Below, in pieces: positions 1 through 8,698 of a stretch of 43,157 nt of DNA. The position numbers were made by a program, and so were the translations under genes. Position 1 is the first letter of the stretch; the number at the start of each line of letters is the position of its first letter. The notes under the pieces are model-generated. The model was not told the origin of the DNA, searched no databases, and was given only the letters and a program-made list of their open reading frames with translations. Source of the stretch: Hyphococcus sp. (GTDB lineage Bacteria > Pseudomonadota > Alphaproteobacteria > Caulobacterales > Parvularculaceae); assembly GCA_028285645.1 (NCBI GenBank), contig JANQOV010000039.1, positions 1 to 43,157 on the forward strand, read 5' to 3'.

Positions 1-2
1 TG

Positions 3-71
3 AAGCGCTTGCTGGCGGACGCTGAACTTGACAAGGCGATATTGAAGGAAGCTGCTTCGGGAAACTTCTAA
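3..71 (+). CDS. IS3-family transposase OrfA, C-terminal end (partial)
   Basis: Only the last 22 residues and the TAA stop are inside the window. They read KRLLADAELDKAILKEAASG then NF, the leucine-rich end of an IS3 OrfA, the DNA-binding and multimerisation subunit of the transposase. OrfA normally has an HTH at its N terminus, which lies outside the window. The stop at 69-71 overlaps the -1 frame that carries OrfB, as expected for an element making an OrfAB fusion by frameshifting. Confidence 0.75.
   Translation, partial: KRLLADAELDKAILKEAASGNF
59..65 (+). other. Programmed -1 frameshift slippery heptamer GGGAAAC
   Basis: The heptamer G GGA AAC fits the X XXY YYZ rule and is in phase with the orfA frame (codons GGA at 60-62, AAC at 63-65). 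The orfA stop follows two codons later. OrfB is open in the -1 frame across this point. This is the position and phase at which IS3-family elements make their OrfAB transposase. Confidence 0.6.
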
Positions 72-967
72 CGCCTTCACGCAAACGCGCGTTTATTGAA
101 CATGCTTGTAACAAGCTTGGCGTTTCCGAACGCCGGGCTTGCCGCCTGCTGAAACAGCACCGCTCGACCCAATGGCGCAAGCCGCAGAAAGCTGATGACG
201 AAGATGCGCTGACATTCGCCATCGTTGAACTGGCGAGCATCTACGGCCGCTATGGCTATAAGCGGATCACAGCGCTTCTTAATGCTGACGGTTGGCGTGT
301 AAACCACAAGCGCGTCTTCCGGATATGGCGGCGCGAGGGCCTGAAAGTACCGCAGAAACAACCAAAACGAGGAAGACTATGGCTGAATGACGGCTCGTGC
401 ATCCGGCTCCGGCCGCAATATCGAAACCATGTGTGGGCGTATGATTTTGTTCAGGATCGCACCCGTGACGGCCGCAAGTTCCGCATGCTCACCGTGATCG
501 ACGAGTTCACCCGTGAATGTTTGGCGATCAGGGTCGAACGTCGCCTCAACAGCCGGAACGTTCTTGAAGTACTCGGCGAACTGATGGTCCAACGCGGCGT
601 TCCCGAACACATTCGCAGCGACAATGGCGGAGAGTTCCGGGCCAACGCCGTCCAGGAATGGCTGTCAAAGATCGGCGCCAAGACGCTTTATATCGAACCC
701 GGAAGCCCATGGGAGAACGGATACAATGAATCTTTCAACGGCCGACTACAGGATGAGTGCCTGAAACCAGAACTCTTCAATCATCTGATCGAAGCCAAAA
801 TTATCATCGAAAACTGGCGGCGTCATTACAACACGGTACGCCCTCACACATCATTGGGGTACAGACCGCCAGCTCCGGAAGCCATCCGCCCGGCCGATCC
901 GGCCTCCGCTATGTGGAGGCTACAGCCGGACCGGCCTTCCATCGGAGCCAATCTCATGGTTACATAA
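62..967 (+). CDS. IS3-family transposase OrfB (DDE integrase domain)
   Basis: This is the catalytic half of the transposase, with an rve-type integrase core. Visible features are an HTH-like region (SERRACRLLKQHRS), IYGRYGYKRI, then the catalytic residues: first Asp in WAYDFVQD, second Asp in HIRSDNGGEF, and Glu in SPWENGYNESFNGRLQDE, followed by HYNTVRPHTSLGYRPP. The reading frame is intact to the stop at 965-967. The start given is where the -1 frame takes over from orfA. An independent start is possible at ATT 41-43 by analogy with IS911, and the first in-frame ATG is at 431, but that start would lose the N-terminal region, so the frameshift product is preferred. Confidence 0.88.
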   Translation, partial: KLLTPSRKRAFIEHACNKLGVSERRACRLLKQHRSTQWRKPQKADDEDALTFAIVELASIYGRYGYKRITALLNADGWRVNHKRVFRIWRREGLKVPQKQPKRGRLWLNDGSCIRLRPQYRNHVWAYDFVQDRTRDGRKFRMLTVIDEFTRECLAIRVERRLNSRNVLEVLGELMVQRGVPEHIRSDNGGEFRANAVQEWLSKIGAKTLYIEPGSPWENGYNESFNGRLQDECLKPELFNHLIEAKIIIENWRRHYNTVRPHTSLGYRPPAPEAIRPADPASAMWRLQPDRPSIGANLMVT

Positions 968-1002
968 ACGGTGGCTGCGCCATCGGGGTTTCGTCAGGTG
1001 TC

Positions 1003-3165
1003 GTGCGCAAAAAGACAATTGAACAATTCAAAGAATTGATAGACGAAACCGCGGAAGAAAGAGCAAGCGTCTTAAAACAGGTTGCTAAAGGCGACTGGCG
1101 GGCTGCGGAGACCGATCCTGTAAGGCGGGCTGATTTTCAAATTCGCGAACTCAAACTGGCCGCTGATGCCGCAAGACGCATTAGTTCGCGCGAATCTAAA
1201 CAGGGTGACACCCTAGATCTTCAATCAGTCGCATTCCTCAATGAGGGCTCTGATGTTCGCCGCTGCATTGCTCGTGTCGAGGTCGATATCGATGGCGTGA
1301 CAGATTCCGGTACGGGATTTTTAATCAGCCCAAGATTATTTCTGACTAATCAGCACGTCATTCTTGATCGCGCGCATGCGAACGCCGCGACGATTACATT
1401 TGACTACGAACTCGATCGCAACAACGCTCGGCGAGTACCTACAGTGTTAAGGCTAGACCCTGAAGCGTTTGATCTCTATAGCGACGAGTTGGATTTAGAC
1501 TTTGCGCTGATCGCGCTGGGCGAAAAAATTAGCGGACCTGGTGATCCATCAGAATTCGGATATTCGCCACTGAGCAAGTCGAGGGATCGGCATCAAAAGG
1601 GTATGAACGCGAATATCATTCAGCATCCTGGCGGGGCGCTGAAGAAGGTTGCAGTTCGCAATAACATTGTGACCAACAGAACCGCGAAGTATCTTCTATA
1701 TCGAACTGATACGCTCAAAGGCTCCTCTGGAGCACCAGTTTTCAATGATGATTGGGACGTGGTTGCGTTACATCACTACGGTGCGCCGTCGGGGCGTGTT
1801 GACGAAGATGGTGATGAGATACCAGAAGAGATCAATCAAGGTGTCCGGATCAGCCAGATCTACGAACGGTTGGAAGACGAATTGCCTGATCTTCTATCTC
1901 CTAGAATGGAACTTCTACAGGAAGCGCTCAATCTATTTCAGGACAATCGACAACCTTCTCCAACCGTAGAACGGCGTAGGATCAATGGAATCGAAAGCGC
2001 CGTTATCTCCAGGCAGAACGAGGTTAAGGAGGAGCATAATATGAGTTATCGGAACCAGCCCCGCTCCATCGTTGACGAGGGCGACGCGACGTTCACCATT
2101 CCGCTCCAGGTGACAGTGCGAATTCCCGGCGCCGCCATTGCCGACGGCTATTCCGGGCGTGCTCGCACCATGCCTAGCGCGGATACTACCACTTCGCGTT
2201 TACCTATACTTTCCTCAAGAGAAGGAAAAAGACTTGACCGCGATTACAGCAATCGAAACGGTTTCGATGAGGCTTTCATCGACGGGTTTGACGCATCGCT
2301 AGCTGATATTCTTCAGCCAGTTAAAAGACGCATACAGCCATTGAAAGAAAGCCAACGCAATCACAAATCCGGCATTTTGAAATATCAAAATTTCAGCGTT
2401 GTGATGGATTCTGAAACACGGTTCGCTCTCGTCACTGCCACCAATATCGACGACGCCACCTATAGAGCAATTGACCGCGAAACCGGCGAACCGCGGCGCG
2501 AGGGAGAGAGCTGGTACATTGAGCGCCGGATTGATCGGGGTGCGTTTATCGATCAGGATTTCTACAGTGGCTGGTCACACATATTTGACAGAGGCCATTT
2601 GACCCGTAGAAATGATCCCACATGGGGGAGCGTGAAGGAGGCAAAGAGAGCAAACGCAGATACATTCCATTTCACTAATTGCACACCCCAACAATGGCGA
2701 TTTAATCAGTCAACGGAAATATGGCAGGGAATTGAGCGCTACGTTTTAGAAAAAGGCGTCTCAGACAATACAGTTGATACGCGTGTTTCAGTATTGCAAG
2801 GACCGCTCTTCACCGATGGGGTAGACGAGAATTCTGCGGTGTTCGCCGACGATGTGATGATTCCAATTGCATTCTGGAAACTGGTGTTCTGGCGAAAAAG
2901 GCGAACAAAGAAGGTTGTTGCGCTGATCGCCAGTCAGGAGAGCATGCTGAATGAGGAGCGTGGAGGCCGCCTGTCACGTCCCGATTCTAATGCCAGTGTG
3001 GATGTTGAAGAGTTCAGGGTGCCTGTCTCTGAACTCGAGGATCGCACCGGAATGGATTTCTCCGAGTTTAAACGATTTGACACGATCCGTCAGTCAGAAG
3101 CTCCTGATGTCGCTGAAAACATGCGCCGAAAGCGGCTCCGGTCATTGGAAGACGTAGTTCTTTAA
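1003..3165 (+). CDS. Trypsin-like serine protease fused to DNA/RNA non-specific endonuclease
   Basis: The product is a 720-residue two-enzyme protein without a signal peptide. Residues 1-65 are a charged helical segment. Residues about 85-290 are a trypsin-like domain with a visible triad: His118 (LTNQHV), Asp166 (DLDFALIAL) and Ser242 (GSSGAPV). Residues about 450-680 are a beta-beta-alpha-metal nuclease of the NUC family with catalytic His532 in FDRGHL and the following TNCTPQQWRFNQ metal-site segment. Protease-nuclease pairings of this type occur among bacterial conflict and suicide effectors, so a defence role is plausible but inferred. The frame stays open upstream into the IS, but that part is out-of-frame transposase DNA. 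GTG 1003, seven bases after the inferred IS end, is the first sensible start, and a few native N-terminal residues may have been lost. Confidence 0.85.
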   Translation: MRKKTIEQFKELIDETAEERASVLKQVAKGDWRAAETDPVRRADFQIRELKLAADAARRISSRESKQGDTLDLQSVAFLNEGSDVRRCIARVEVDIDGVTDSGTGFLISPRLFLTNQHVILDRAHANAATITFDYELDRNNARRVPTVLRLDPEAFDLYSDELDLDFALIALGEKISGPGDPSEFGYSPLSKSRDRHQKGMNANIIQHPGGALKKVAVRNNIVTNRTAKYLLYRTDTLKGSSGAPVFNDDWDVVALHHYGAPSGRVDEDGDEIPEEINQGVRISQIYERLEDELPDLLSPRMELLQEALNLFQDNRQPSPTVERRRINGIESAVISRQNEVKEEHNMSYRNQPRSIVDEGDATFTIPLQVTVRIPGAAIADGYSGRARTMPSADTTTSRLPILSSREGKRLDRDYSNRNGFDEAFIDGFDASLADILQPVKRRIQPLKESQRNHKSGILKYQNFSVVMDSETRFALVTATNIDDATYRAIDRETGEPRREGESWYIERRIDRGAFIDQDFYSGWSHIFDRGHLTRRNDPTWGSVKEAKRANADTFHFTNCTPQQWRFNQSTEIWQGIERYVLEKGVSDNTVDTRVSVLQGPLFTDGVDENSAVFADDVMIPIAFWKLVFWRKRRTKKVVALIASQESMLNEERGGRLSRPDSNASVDVEEFRVPVSELEDRTGMDFSEFKRFDTIRQSEAPDVAENMRRKRLRSLEDVVL
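2025..2032 (+). promoter_or_regulatory. Perfect internal Shine-Dalgarno (TAAGGAGG) before an in-frame ATG
   Basis: TAAGGAGG is fully complementary to the 16S anti-SD and lies 8 nt before ATG 2041, which is in frame with the protease-nuclease gene. Initiation here would yield a 374-residue protein containing only the nuclease half, starting just after the protease domain and linker. Either the gene makes two products, or two former adjacent genes have fused and the old start signal remains. Confidence 0.6.
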
Positions 3166-3642
3166 GCTTGGGATTGCTTGGCCATTTCATTTCATTGCTT
3201 GAGCTACAGAAATGAAACGAAGTATTAGTGGCATATACGTTCACTCTCGAATACCAGCATAGTATTGTCCTGAAAAATATTGAGCGCTTTAGCTCGCTAC
3301 TAATAGATGCATACTCTGTATATTTTACCAATACTTACAAAGCCGACGGTACGGAAGACTGTGGGATAAGTTGCGAACAAGGCGACTCAAATACGCGCGA
3401 AAGAGTTACAGCGCAAATTGAAGACCGACGGCTGGATTTAATGCGCATGGCCGGTTTGTAAACCAGCTGCCTCGCCCTTCGGCGAAGAGCCCTGTTTTTG
3501 TGCGCATCCATGTCCTCTCTGCGGGCTGGTTGCAATGTCCGAGTCGCGCGCAAGAGCGGACATTAGAAATTCAGGCTACCCGTAGTGAAATTGGCCCTCA
3601 CCCGCAAATAGGTCAATGAGGATTGTCGACGTGCTTGCAGAA
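3166..3642. other. 477-bp stretch with no supportable gene
   Basis: The segment is AT-richer than its surroundings. The only open frame (GTG 3228 to 3461, 77 codons) has no convincing ribosome binding site and no recognisable family. A small hairpin TCGCC-CTTC-GGCGA at 3472-3485 is followed nine bases later by five T, at best a weak terminator. No tRNA or integrase remnant is recognised. Confidence 0.5.
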
Positions 3643-4866
3643 TTAATTTTGTCCAATGGCGTCACGAATAGCAGCCGCAGTTTGTGTAATGTCATCCTCA
3701 TTATTATATACGTGTACGCCGAAACGTAACTGACCTCGTCTAATTGTATGAGCTACTTTAGCTTCCGTAAGGTGATCAGACATACGCTCAATGATTGGGT
3801 TGGTGGAAAAGCCGTGGCCACCTGCGTCGATCTCACCGAAAGTGACGATATGGGATTGCGCTGTTCCATCCGATGGGACAGCTGCGGGTAAACCTAGAGA
3901 AGAGATGCTTTCATTGAGCAGCTGAGCAACCTGCAACGCTCGCTGTTCGACTGCATCAGCGCCAAGATCCAGCAAAAGTTGCAAAGATGCATCTGCTGCA
4001 TAAGCGCCGGCGAGATTGTAACTTCCGACTTCGAAACGCCGCGCATCGGGTTGCAATTCGTAATCGAGTGACCCCATTGCTGAATGATCATCTGTCTGCA
4101 TGAGCGCTGCAGGGCGCGACAAATAGGCTGGCTCTAGCCGGTCGATCCATTTCTGAGAAACATATAAGAAACCAAAGCCGTAAAGACCAAGCAGCGCTTT
4201 GGAAGTGGAGGTGGCAAAGCCATCTATTGGTTCCGCTGAAAAATCATGTGCAAGTACGCCAGCGGATTGTACGCCATCGACAAGCAGAAACACGTCCCTG
4301 GCCCGGCAGGCTTCACCCAGTTTATGTATGTTTGTTCTATGTCCTGGCGCGAATGTGACGCTCGCGCAGCTGACAATTTTAGTATCGTGGTCGATGGCGT
4401 CTATCATTGCGTCGACATCGATAGCCCCGTCAGGCAAAGGTTTGACGAGTCGTAGTTCGGACCCTCGGCGTTTAAGCCGTAGCCAGGGGTAAAGGTTGTT
4501 TGGATGTTCGGCGTCTGCGCTAACGACAATGTTGTTGTGCTCGCCTATTGGCAACGCCCAAGCGATGCTGTTGACGCCATCTGAAACATTCCGGATTGCC
4601 GCAATTGAAGAGGGGTGAGCATTCACTAGCTGAGCGAATTTTTCGCGCGCGCTATTCACCTTGCCTTCATGGCCATGTCGGTCTGTTGAGGCATTTGCCA
4701 GATGATCAAGAAATGAATCGACATTCTCACGGACAACATCATGAAGAATAGTCTTTTCGCAAATTGACAAATATGTTTTTGCTTTGAGCGCCGGAAAACC
4801 CTCGCGAAACGATTGAAACTTATCAACGATTTTTGGTCGTGAAACTGCTGTCTTCATCGTTTTCAT
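3643..4866 (-). CDS. Aminotransferase class V-fold PLP enzyme (isopenicillin N epimerase / cysteine desulfurase-like)
   Basis: This is a 407-residue fold-type I PLP enzyme. The cofactor Asp is seen in LLVDGVQSAG (about residue 197) and the Schiff-base Lys in TSTSKALLG (about residue 223). The N-terminal LSICEKTILH and mid-protein DAEHPNNLYPW segments fit the class V branch that includes isopenicillin N epimerase, kynureninase-like and cysteine-lyase enzymes. The substrate cannot be named. It lies 81 bp downstream of the TetR gene on the same strand and probably shares its transcript. GTG at 4893 and ATG at 4857 are alternative starts; ATG 4866 is chosen as the first ATG, though no start has a strong ribosome site. 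Confidence 0.82.
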   Translation of the reverse strand: MKTMKTAVSRPKIVDKFQSFREGFPALKAKTYLSICEKTILHDVVRENVDSFLDHLANASTDRHGHEGKVNSAREKFAQLVNAHPSSIAAIRNVSDGVNSIAWALPIGEHNNIVVSADAEHPNNLYPWLRLKRRGSELRLVKPLPDGAIDVDAMIDAIDHDTKIVSCASVTFAPGHRTNIHKLGEACRARDVFLLVDGVQSAGVLAHDFSAEPIDGFATSTSKALLGLYGFGFLYVSQKWIDRLEPAYLSRPAALMQTDDHSAMGSLDYELQPDARRFEVGSYNLAGAYAADASLQLLLDLGADAVEQRALQVAQLLNESISSLGLPAAVPSDGTAQSHIVTFGEIDAGGHGFSTNPIIERMSDHLTEAKVAHTIRRGQLRFGVHVYNNEDDITQTAAAIRDAIGQN

Positions 4867-4947
4867 GTCTCGTTTGGTTGTCTGGGATTGCACCGGTCGC
4901 TTGAAAAAGCTGTTATAAGTTCGACGAGTGCAGTTATTGCGCGCCAG

Positions 4948-5562
4948 CTAGTTCTTTTTCAGGTTTGCATCCATGTAAGCTATAGTTGCCTTGCGCACTT
5001 CTTCCTCAGTCTTTTTAGAAATGACGCCTTCTTTTCTGACGCCGGCAGAAAATAGTGACGTCATAAAACGGAGGACGAACTGAAAAAAGTCTGGCTCTGG
5101 CGGGTGGCCTTGCGTCAGTTGTGACAGGTTGGTGTGGCGCGCCATGAGTTGGCTGATATCTGTGGCGAGTTTTTCTTCGGATGCATTGTCTCCGAATATT
5201 GCCTGTTTGGCGCCTTTGCGGCCAAGAAGTAACACTGCCGCTGCTGGTGTTTCTTCAAAGAACTCTTTGTAGACGCCAGATACGCCGATCCACGCTTGAT
5301 GATATTCTTCCTGCTTACGCGGATCGAAAAATGAAATTATGTGTTCACGCAGCTGCGCATAATAGCGCTCCGTCAATGCATCAAACACGTCGATCTTGGA
5401 AGGGAAAAAATGATACATTGAGGTACGGGTTACGCCTGCGCGTTCGGCAATCATTGTTGTCGTGATTTCCTCAATCGATTTCTCTAGCAGCAATTCCTCT
5501 GCGGCTTTCAGTATATCATCGACCTTGCTCGTGCTTCGTTTTTGCGCCGGTTCTTTTCGCAT
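4948..5562 (-). CDS. TetR/AcrR family transcriptional regulator
   Basis: This 204-residue regulator has an N-terminal TetR DNA-binding domain at about residues 13-60: VDDILKAAEELLLEKSIEEI, then the HTH ITTTMIAERAGVTRTSMYHFF with the typical F-x-x-K (FPSKIDVF). The C-terminal helical ligand domain is family-variable. The gene diverges from the TonB receptor gene, and a long perfect inverted repeat lies between them, so it most likely represses both units until a ligand, perhaps the imported compound, binds. Confidence 0.92.
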   Translation of the reverse strand: MRKEPAQKRSTSKVDDILKAAEELLLEKSIEEITTTMIAERAGVTRTSMYHFFPSKIDVFDALTERYYAQLREHIISFFDPRKQEEYHQAWIGVSGVYKEFFEETPAAAVLLLGRKGAKQAIFGDNASEEKLATDISQLMARHTNLSQLTQGHPPEPDFFQFVLRFMTSLFSAGVRKEGVISKKTEEEVRKATIAYMDANLKKN

Positions 5563-5682
5563 CTGAATTCGCTTTCGCGGCCTTTTGCCAACCGAATGCT
5601 GTGGCGGCTGTGTTGGGCGATTTGTTTACGCCATCGTACAAATTCACCCAACCACAATTACCGATACTGATCACCCATAAAC

Positions 5683-5715
5683 TGACACATGTCAAATTTT
5701 TGTTGACATGTGTCA
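5683..5715. promoter_or_regulatory. Probable TetR operator: perfect 13-bp inverted repeat
   Basis: TGACACATGTCAA at 5683-5695 is repeated exactly as its reverse complement TTGACATGTGTCA at 5703-5715, with a 7-nt AT-rich spacer. Each arm is itself nearly palindromic (TGACA-NN-TGTCA), so the site could hold two regulator dimers. It sits midway between the divergent TetR and TonB-receptor genes. The right arm contains a TTGACA -35-like hexamer reading toward the receptor gene, so occupation would block transcription. Confidence 0.8.
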
Positions 5716-5807
5716 ATAACGACTGCCATTGTCGCAAAAGGGCAGAAAATGTCGATCGATTCGACACTCAGAGCTGTTTATCGCGTTTCGCGCAGGGAGG
5801 GATTGTA

Positions 5808-8636
5808 ATGTTGCAATGCAAGAAAAAGTTGAGAATGCTGTCTGGAGTCGCCCTTGGCGCTCTCGCTCATTCGCACGCCGTCGCCCAAGATTTAGAGGGG
5901 ACCGAAGGAGAGCCCGTCGATCAGATTGTCGTCATTGGTGAACGCACGCTTGGACTTCAGCTCGAGCGGGACTCTGTCAACAAAAAGAGTGTTATCGAAA
6001 CCGAAGACGCAAATGACCTGCCGGATATCAACGCGGCGGAAGCCATTCAGCGTTTGCCGGGCGTTTATATCGATGAGGACCGCGGCGAGGGGCGATTTGT
6101 CTCAATTCGCGGGGCGAATTCAACATTCAATCAGGTCACCCTTAACGGCTTGCAACTTGGAAGCCCAGAGAGCAACGGTTTATCGGTGCCTTTGGACGTG
6201 TTTCCGCCGGGTGCATTGGCGCGGATTGAAGTAACGAAGTCCACTACGCCTTCGCTCCCTGCCAATTCCGTCGGCGGTTCAATTCAATTGACCACGCCAA
6301 CAATCCTCGGTGACGGTGATCCGAGTACGGCGATTTCATTCCGCGGCGGGTTTCATGATTTAGGGGGAGGTAAGCGAATCCGCACACGCGCCAATACAGG
6401 GTTTGTTTTTGGTGATAATGATCAGTTTGGGATTGCGCTGAATGCGAGCTATGAGGTTCGCGATCTTTTGGCTGAAACGATCGAGACGACCGACCTTGAC
6501 CTAGAGGATGGAACCACCGGCGCTGATTTTGTCGATCTTGGTTTTGGTGATGAAGTTTGGGTTATCGACAGCCTGGAGCTTCGAAATCAAGAAGTCAGGC
6601 GCGAGCGAATTTCACTCGGCGGCGTCATGGAGTGGACGCCGTCTGATCAGAGTCGCTTATTCGCGCAGTTGAACTTTTCACGGTTTGAAGAAGATGAATT
6701 TCGTCTTCTGAAAGAATTCGAGCTGGAAGACGGCGCCGGCGCTGTGTCAGATGATACTGATCTCGTCGTTGCCGCCCGCATGCCGTTCGGTAGTATCGCT
6801 GATCAGAAATTCTTGGAAGACGGCACAGCGGTTACACGCTATCCGTCGGTCGTGCGCGGGAATTTCCTTGGTTCCGATGAGGCGACCGATCAACAGTTCC
6901 AGCGTGATTTTACGCCGCAAAACTTTTGGATCGGCGCGCTTGGATATGAGTACTTCGGCGATACCTGGGAAGTCCAGTTGAATGCCGGCTACTCGCGAAC
7001 TACGGAATATCGTGAACGTGACCGGTTGAATGGAGAAGGCGGCGTCACTGATTTCTTGTTTGATGCGACGGGAGATCCACAAACCCCGATTGTGACCATT
7101 ATTGGCGGTGACGATGTCATCGGTGATCCATTCACAGTTGATTTTGATGATTTTCAAATTGATGAAGATCGCCGCTTTGATGAAGTGTATACGATCAGCG
7201 GAGATCTTCGTCACAATACAGAGCTTTTTTCAAACCCGTTAACCCTGTCGATCGGCGGACGCGCAACATTGCGTAATCGTGAAATAGACGAAAACGATAT
7301 CGAATATAATCCAGATCTATACGCCACGTTCGGCGATGTTCCGGGATTGGCAGTTGCCGACATAAGTCCGGAATTCTTTAACGGACTTTACGATTTTGGT
7401 TTCGGTACGTCGCTGGACTTTATTAAAGACGCAACGGCCGATCCTGAAGGAGTATTAGGGGTGGTGTTTGACACGCCCGGCGATGCAGACCTTCTCGGAG
7501 GTGATAGCATTGCGAATGAAGACGTTTATGCGGGATATTTCGAGTTTCTATACGAAACGGGCCCGTTGACTCTGCTTGGCGGTGTTCGCGTCGAGCATAC
7601 GGAACTATCCATTGATGCGTTTCAAGAAGCCGAAATCGAAGAGGCTGCGGGCGGATTTGTGGACATTGAGGCCGTCACAGCGGTGTCAGGCTCGCAAAGC
7701 TACACGAATGTTTTTCCCAGCATTCACGCTCGGTATGATCTGACCGATGAGCTCATTTTTAGAGCATCAGCAGCGAAAACACTTCGAAGACCGAACTTCA
7801 ATGACCTAATCCCGGCGGGAAGCGTCGAAGCGACAATCGATCTTGCCGATCCTACGGCGGCCGCGCAGTCGGTTACGCTTTCAATCGGTAATCCTAACCT
7901 AACGCCTTTGATTTCCTGGAATTATGAAGTCAGCTTGGACTGGTACTCCCACACATTGGGATATATTGGCGTCGCGTTTTTCTACAAAGAAATCTCGGAC
8001 ATCACCGTTGACAATGCGATCCAAGAAGACGTGAGCGCCGCTGCGCTACCGCAGGCTGTGGCGACGCTTGTTGATCCAGCGTTTCTTACCGGTGAATTTG
8101 GGCTGACCACGCTCACAGTGAATTCGGAATCGAGTGGCGAAATCCTCGGCATTGAAGCGTCCTACTCGAAAAAGTTCACAGAGCTTCCCGGGTTCCTGAG
8201 CAACTTCGGTGTCGATGCAAATGTGACCTGGACTGATTCCGAGCAAGATATTCCGTTGTTCGACGATGAAGTTCTCGATGCGGTGGTGACATTTCCTTTC
8301 GTTGGCCAATCGCCGCTGTCAGGTAACGTAACGCTTGCCTATGAGGACGGTCCGTTCAAGGCGAGGATAACGAACGCCTTCTCCAAAGGTTTTCTTAACG
8401 ATAGCGTTTTTGAGGATACCAGCCCTGTTGTTGATCAGTCAGTTTACGACCGCGATTTCAGCAGATGGGGCGCGAAAGTTCAGTATGCGGTTAGAGAAAA
8501 TGTCGAGCTGACAATCGAAGGGAATAATTTCAACGATCGCCTGCTGCGCCGATTGCGTAGCGGAGACGTGAATACGTTCCGAGAAACTGAACTTAATGGC
8601 TGGTGGCTGGAGTTTGGTATTGAGATCGACCTATAG
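5808..8636 (+). CDS. TonB-dependent outer-membrane receptor
   Basis: This is a 942-residue outer-membrane transporter. It has a signal peptide of about 27 residues ending HAVAQ, an N-terminal plug (DQIVVIGER, INAAEAIQRLPGVYI, FVSIRGANSTFNQVTLNG, VPLDVFPPGALARIEV, GGSIQLTTP), and a long 22-strand-type barrel with the signatures FRASAAKTLRRPNFNDLIP and GNPNLTPLISWNYEVSLDW. The ATG at 5808 has the ribosome site AGGGAGG. The frame is open upstream to 5601, but that would run through the operator. Linkage to a protease and an amino-acid-type symporter suggests a peptide-like substrate, not obviously iron. Confidence 0.93.
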   Translation: MLQCKKKLRMLSGVALGALAHSHAVAQDLEGTEGEPVDQIVVIGERTLGLQLERDSVNKKSVIETEDANDLPDINAAEAIQRLPGVYIDEDRGEGRFVSIRGANSTFNQVTLNGLQLGSPESNGLSVPLDVFPPGALARIEVTKSTTPSLPANSVGGSIQLTTPTILGDGDPSTAISFRGGFHDLGGGKRIRTRANTGFVFGDNDQFGIALNASYEVRDLLAETIETTDLDLEDGTTGADFVDLGFGDEVWVIDSLELRNQEVRRERISLGGVMEWTPSDQSRLFAQLNFSRFEEDEFRLLKEFELEDGAGAVSDDTDLVVAARMPFGSIADQKFLEDGTAVTRYPSVVRGNFLGSDEATDQQFQRDFTPQNFWIGALGYEYFGDTWEVQLNAGYSRTTEYRERDRLNGEGGVTDFLFDATGDPQTPIVTIIGGDDVIGDPFTVDFDDFQIDEDRRFDEVYTISGDLRHNTELFSNPLTLSIGGRATLRNREIDENDIEYNPDLYATFGDVPGLAVADISPEFFNGLYDFGFGTSLDFIKDATADPEGVLGVVFDTPGDADLLGGDSIANEDVYAGYFEFLYETGPLTLLGGVRVEHTELSIDAFQEAEIEEAAGGFVDIEAVTAVSGSQSYTNVFPSIHARYDLTDELIFRASAAKTLRRPNFNDLIPAGSVEATIDLADPTAAAQSVTLSIGNPNLTPLISWNYEVSLDWYSHTLGYIGVAFFYKEISDITVDNAIQEDVSAAALPQAVATLVDPAFLTGEFGLTTLTVNSESSGEILGIEASYSKKFTELPGFLSNFGVDANVTWTDSEQDIPLFDDEVLDAVVTFPFVGQSPLSGNVTLAYEDGPFKARITNAFSKGFLNDSVFEDTSPVVDQSVYDRDFSRWGAKVQYAVRENVELTIEGNNFNDRLLRRLRSGDVNTFRETELNGWWLEFGIEIDL

Positions 8637-8698
8637 GCGCGTTGTTAAACCGAGAGCCGTGTGTCAAATTTGGGCGCTAATTGGCAGCGGGGGATATG

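Larger units (their letters stand above)
1..996 (+). mobile_element. IS3-family insertion sequence, right part
   Basis: The window opens inside an IS3-type element: the last codons of orfA, a -1 frameshift signal, and a complete orfB with a DDE integrase core. IS3 elements end in CA, and the first suitable CA after orfB is at 995-996 in a gggtttcgtca context; this right boundary is inferred. The left end lies outside the window, so neither the inverted-repeat match nor the target duplication can be checked. The phrasing of the end of OrfA (LKEAASGNF-like) resembles the IS407 subgroup. The element abuts the protease-nuclease gene that follows. Confidence 0.8.

Noticed and set aside
757-1002. 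Extension of the protease-nuclease reading frame upstream into the IS3 element
   Set aside because: This part is orfB read in a different frame; its residues are a shadow of the transposase and the gene proper begins after the inferred IS end.
3228-3461. 77-codon GTG-started frame
   Set aside because: No ribosome site, no family resemblance, and it lies in an AT-rich intergenic stretch.
3472-3498. Possible terminator TCGCC-CTTC-GGCGA with a later T5
   Set aside because: The stem is only 5 bp and the T-run begins nine bases away, too far for a standard intrinsic terminator.
5601-5807. Longer N terminus for the first TonB receptor
   Set aside because: It would be translated through the TetR operator and would hide the clear signal peptide starting at 5808.
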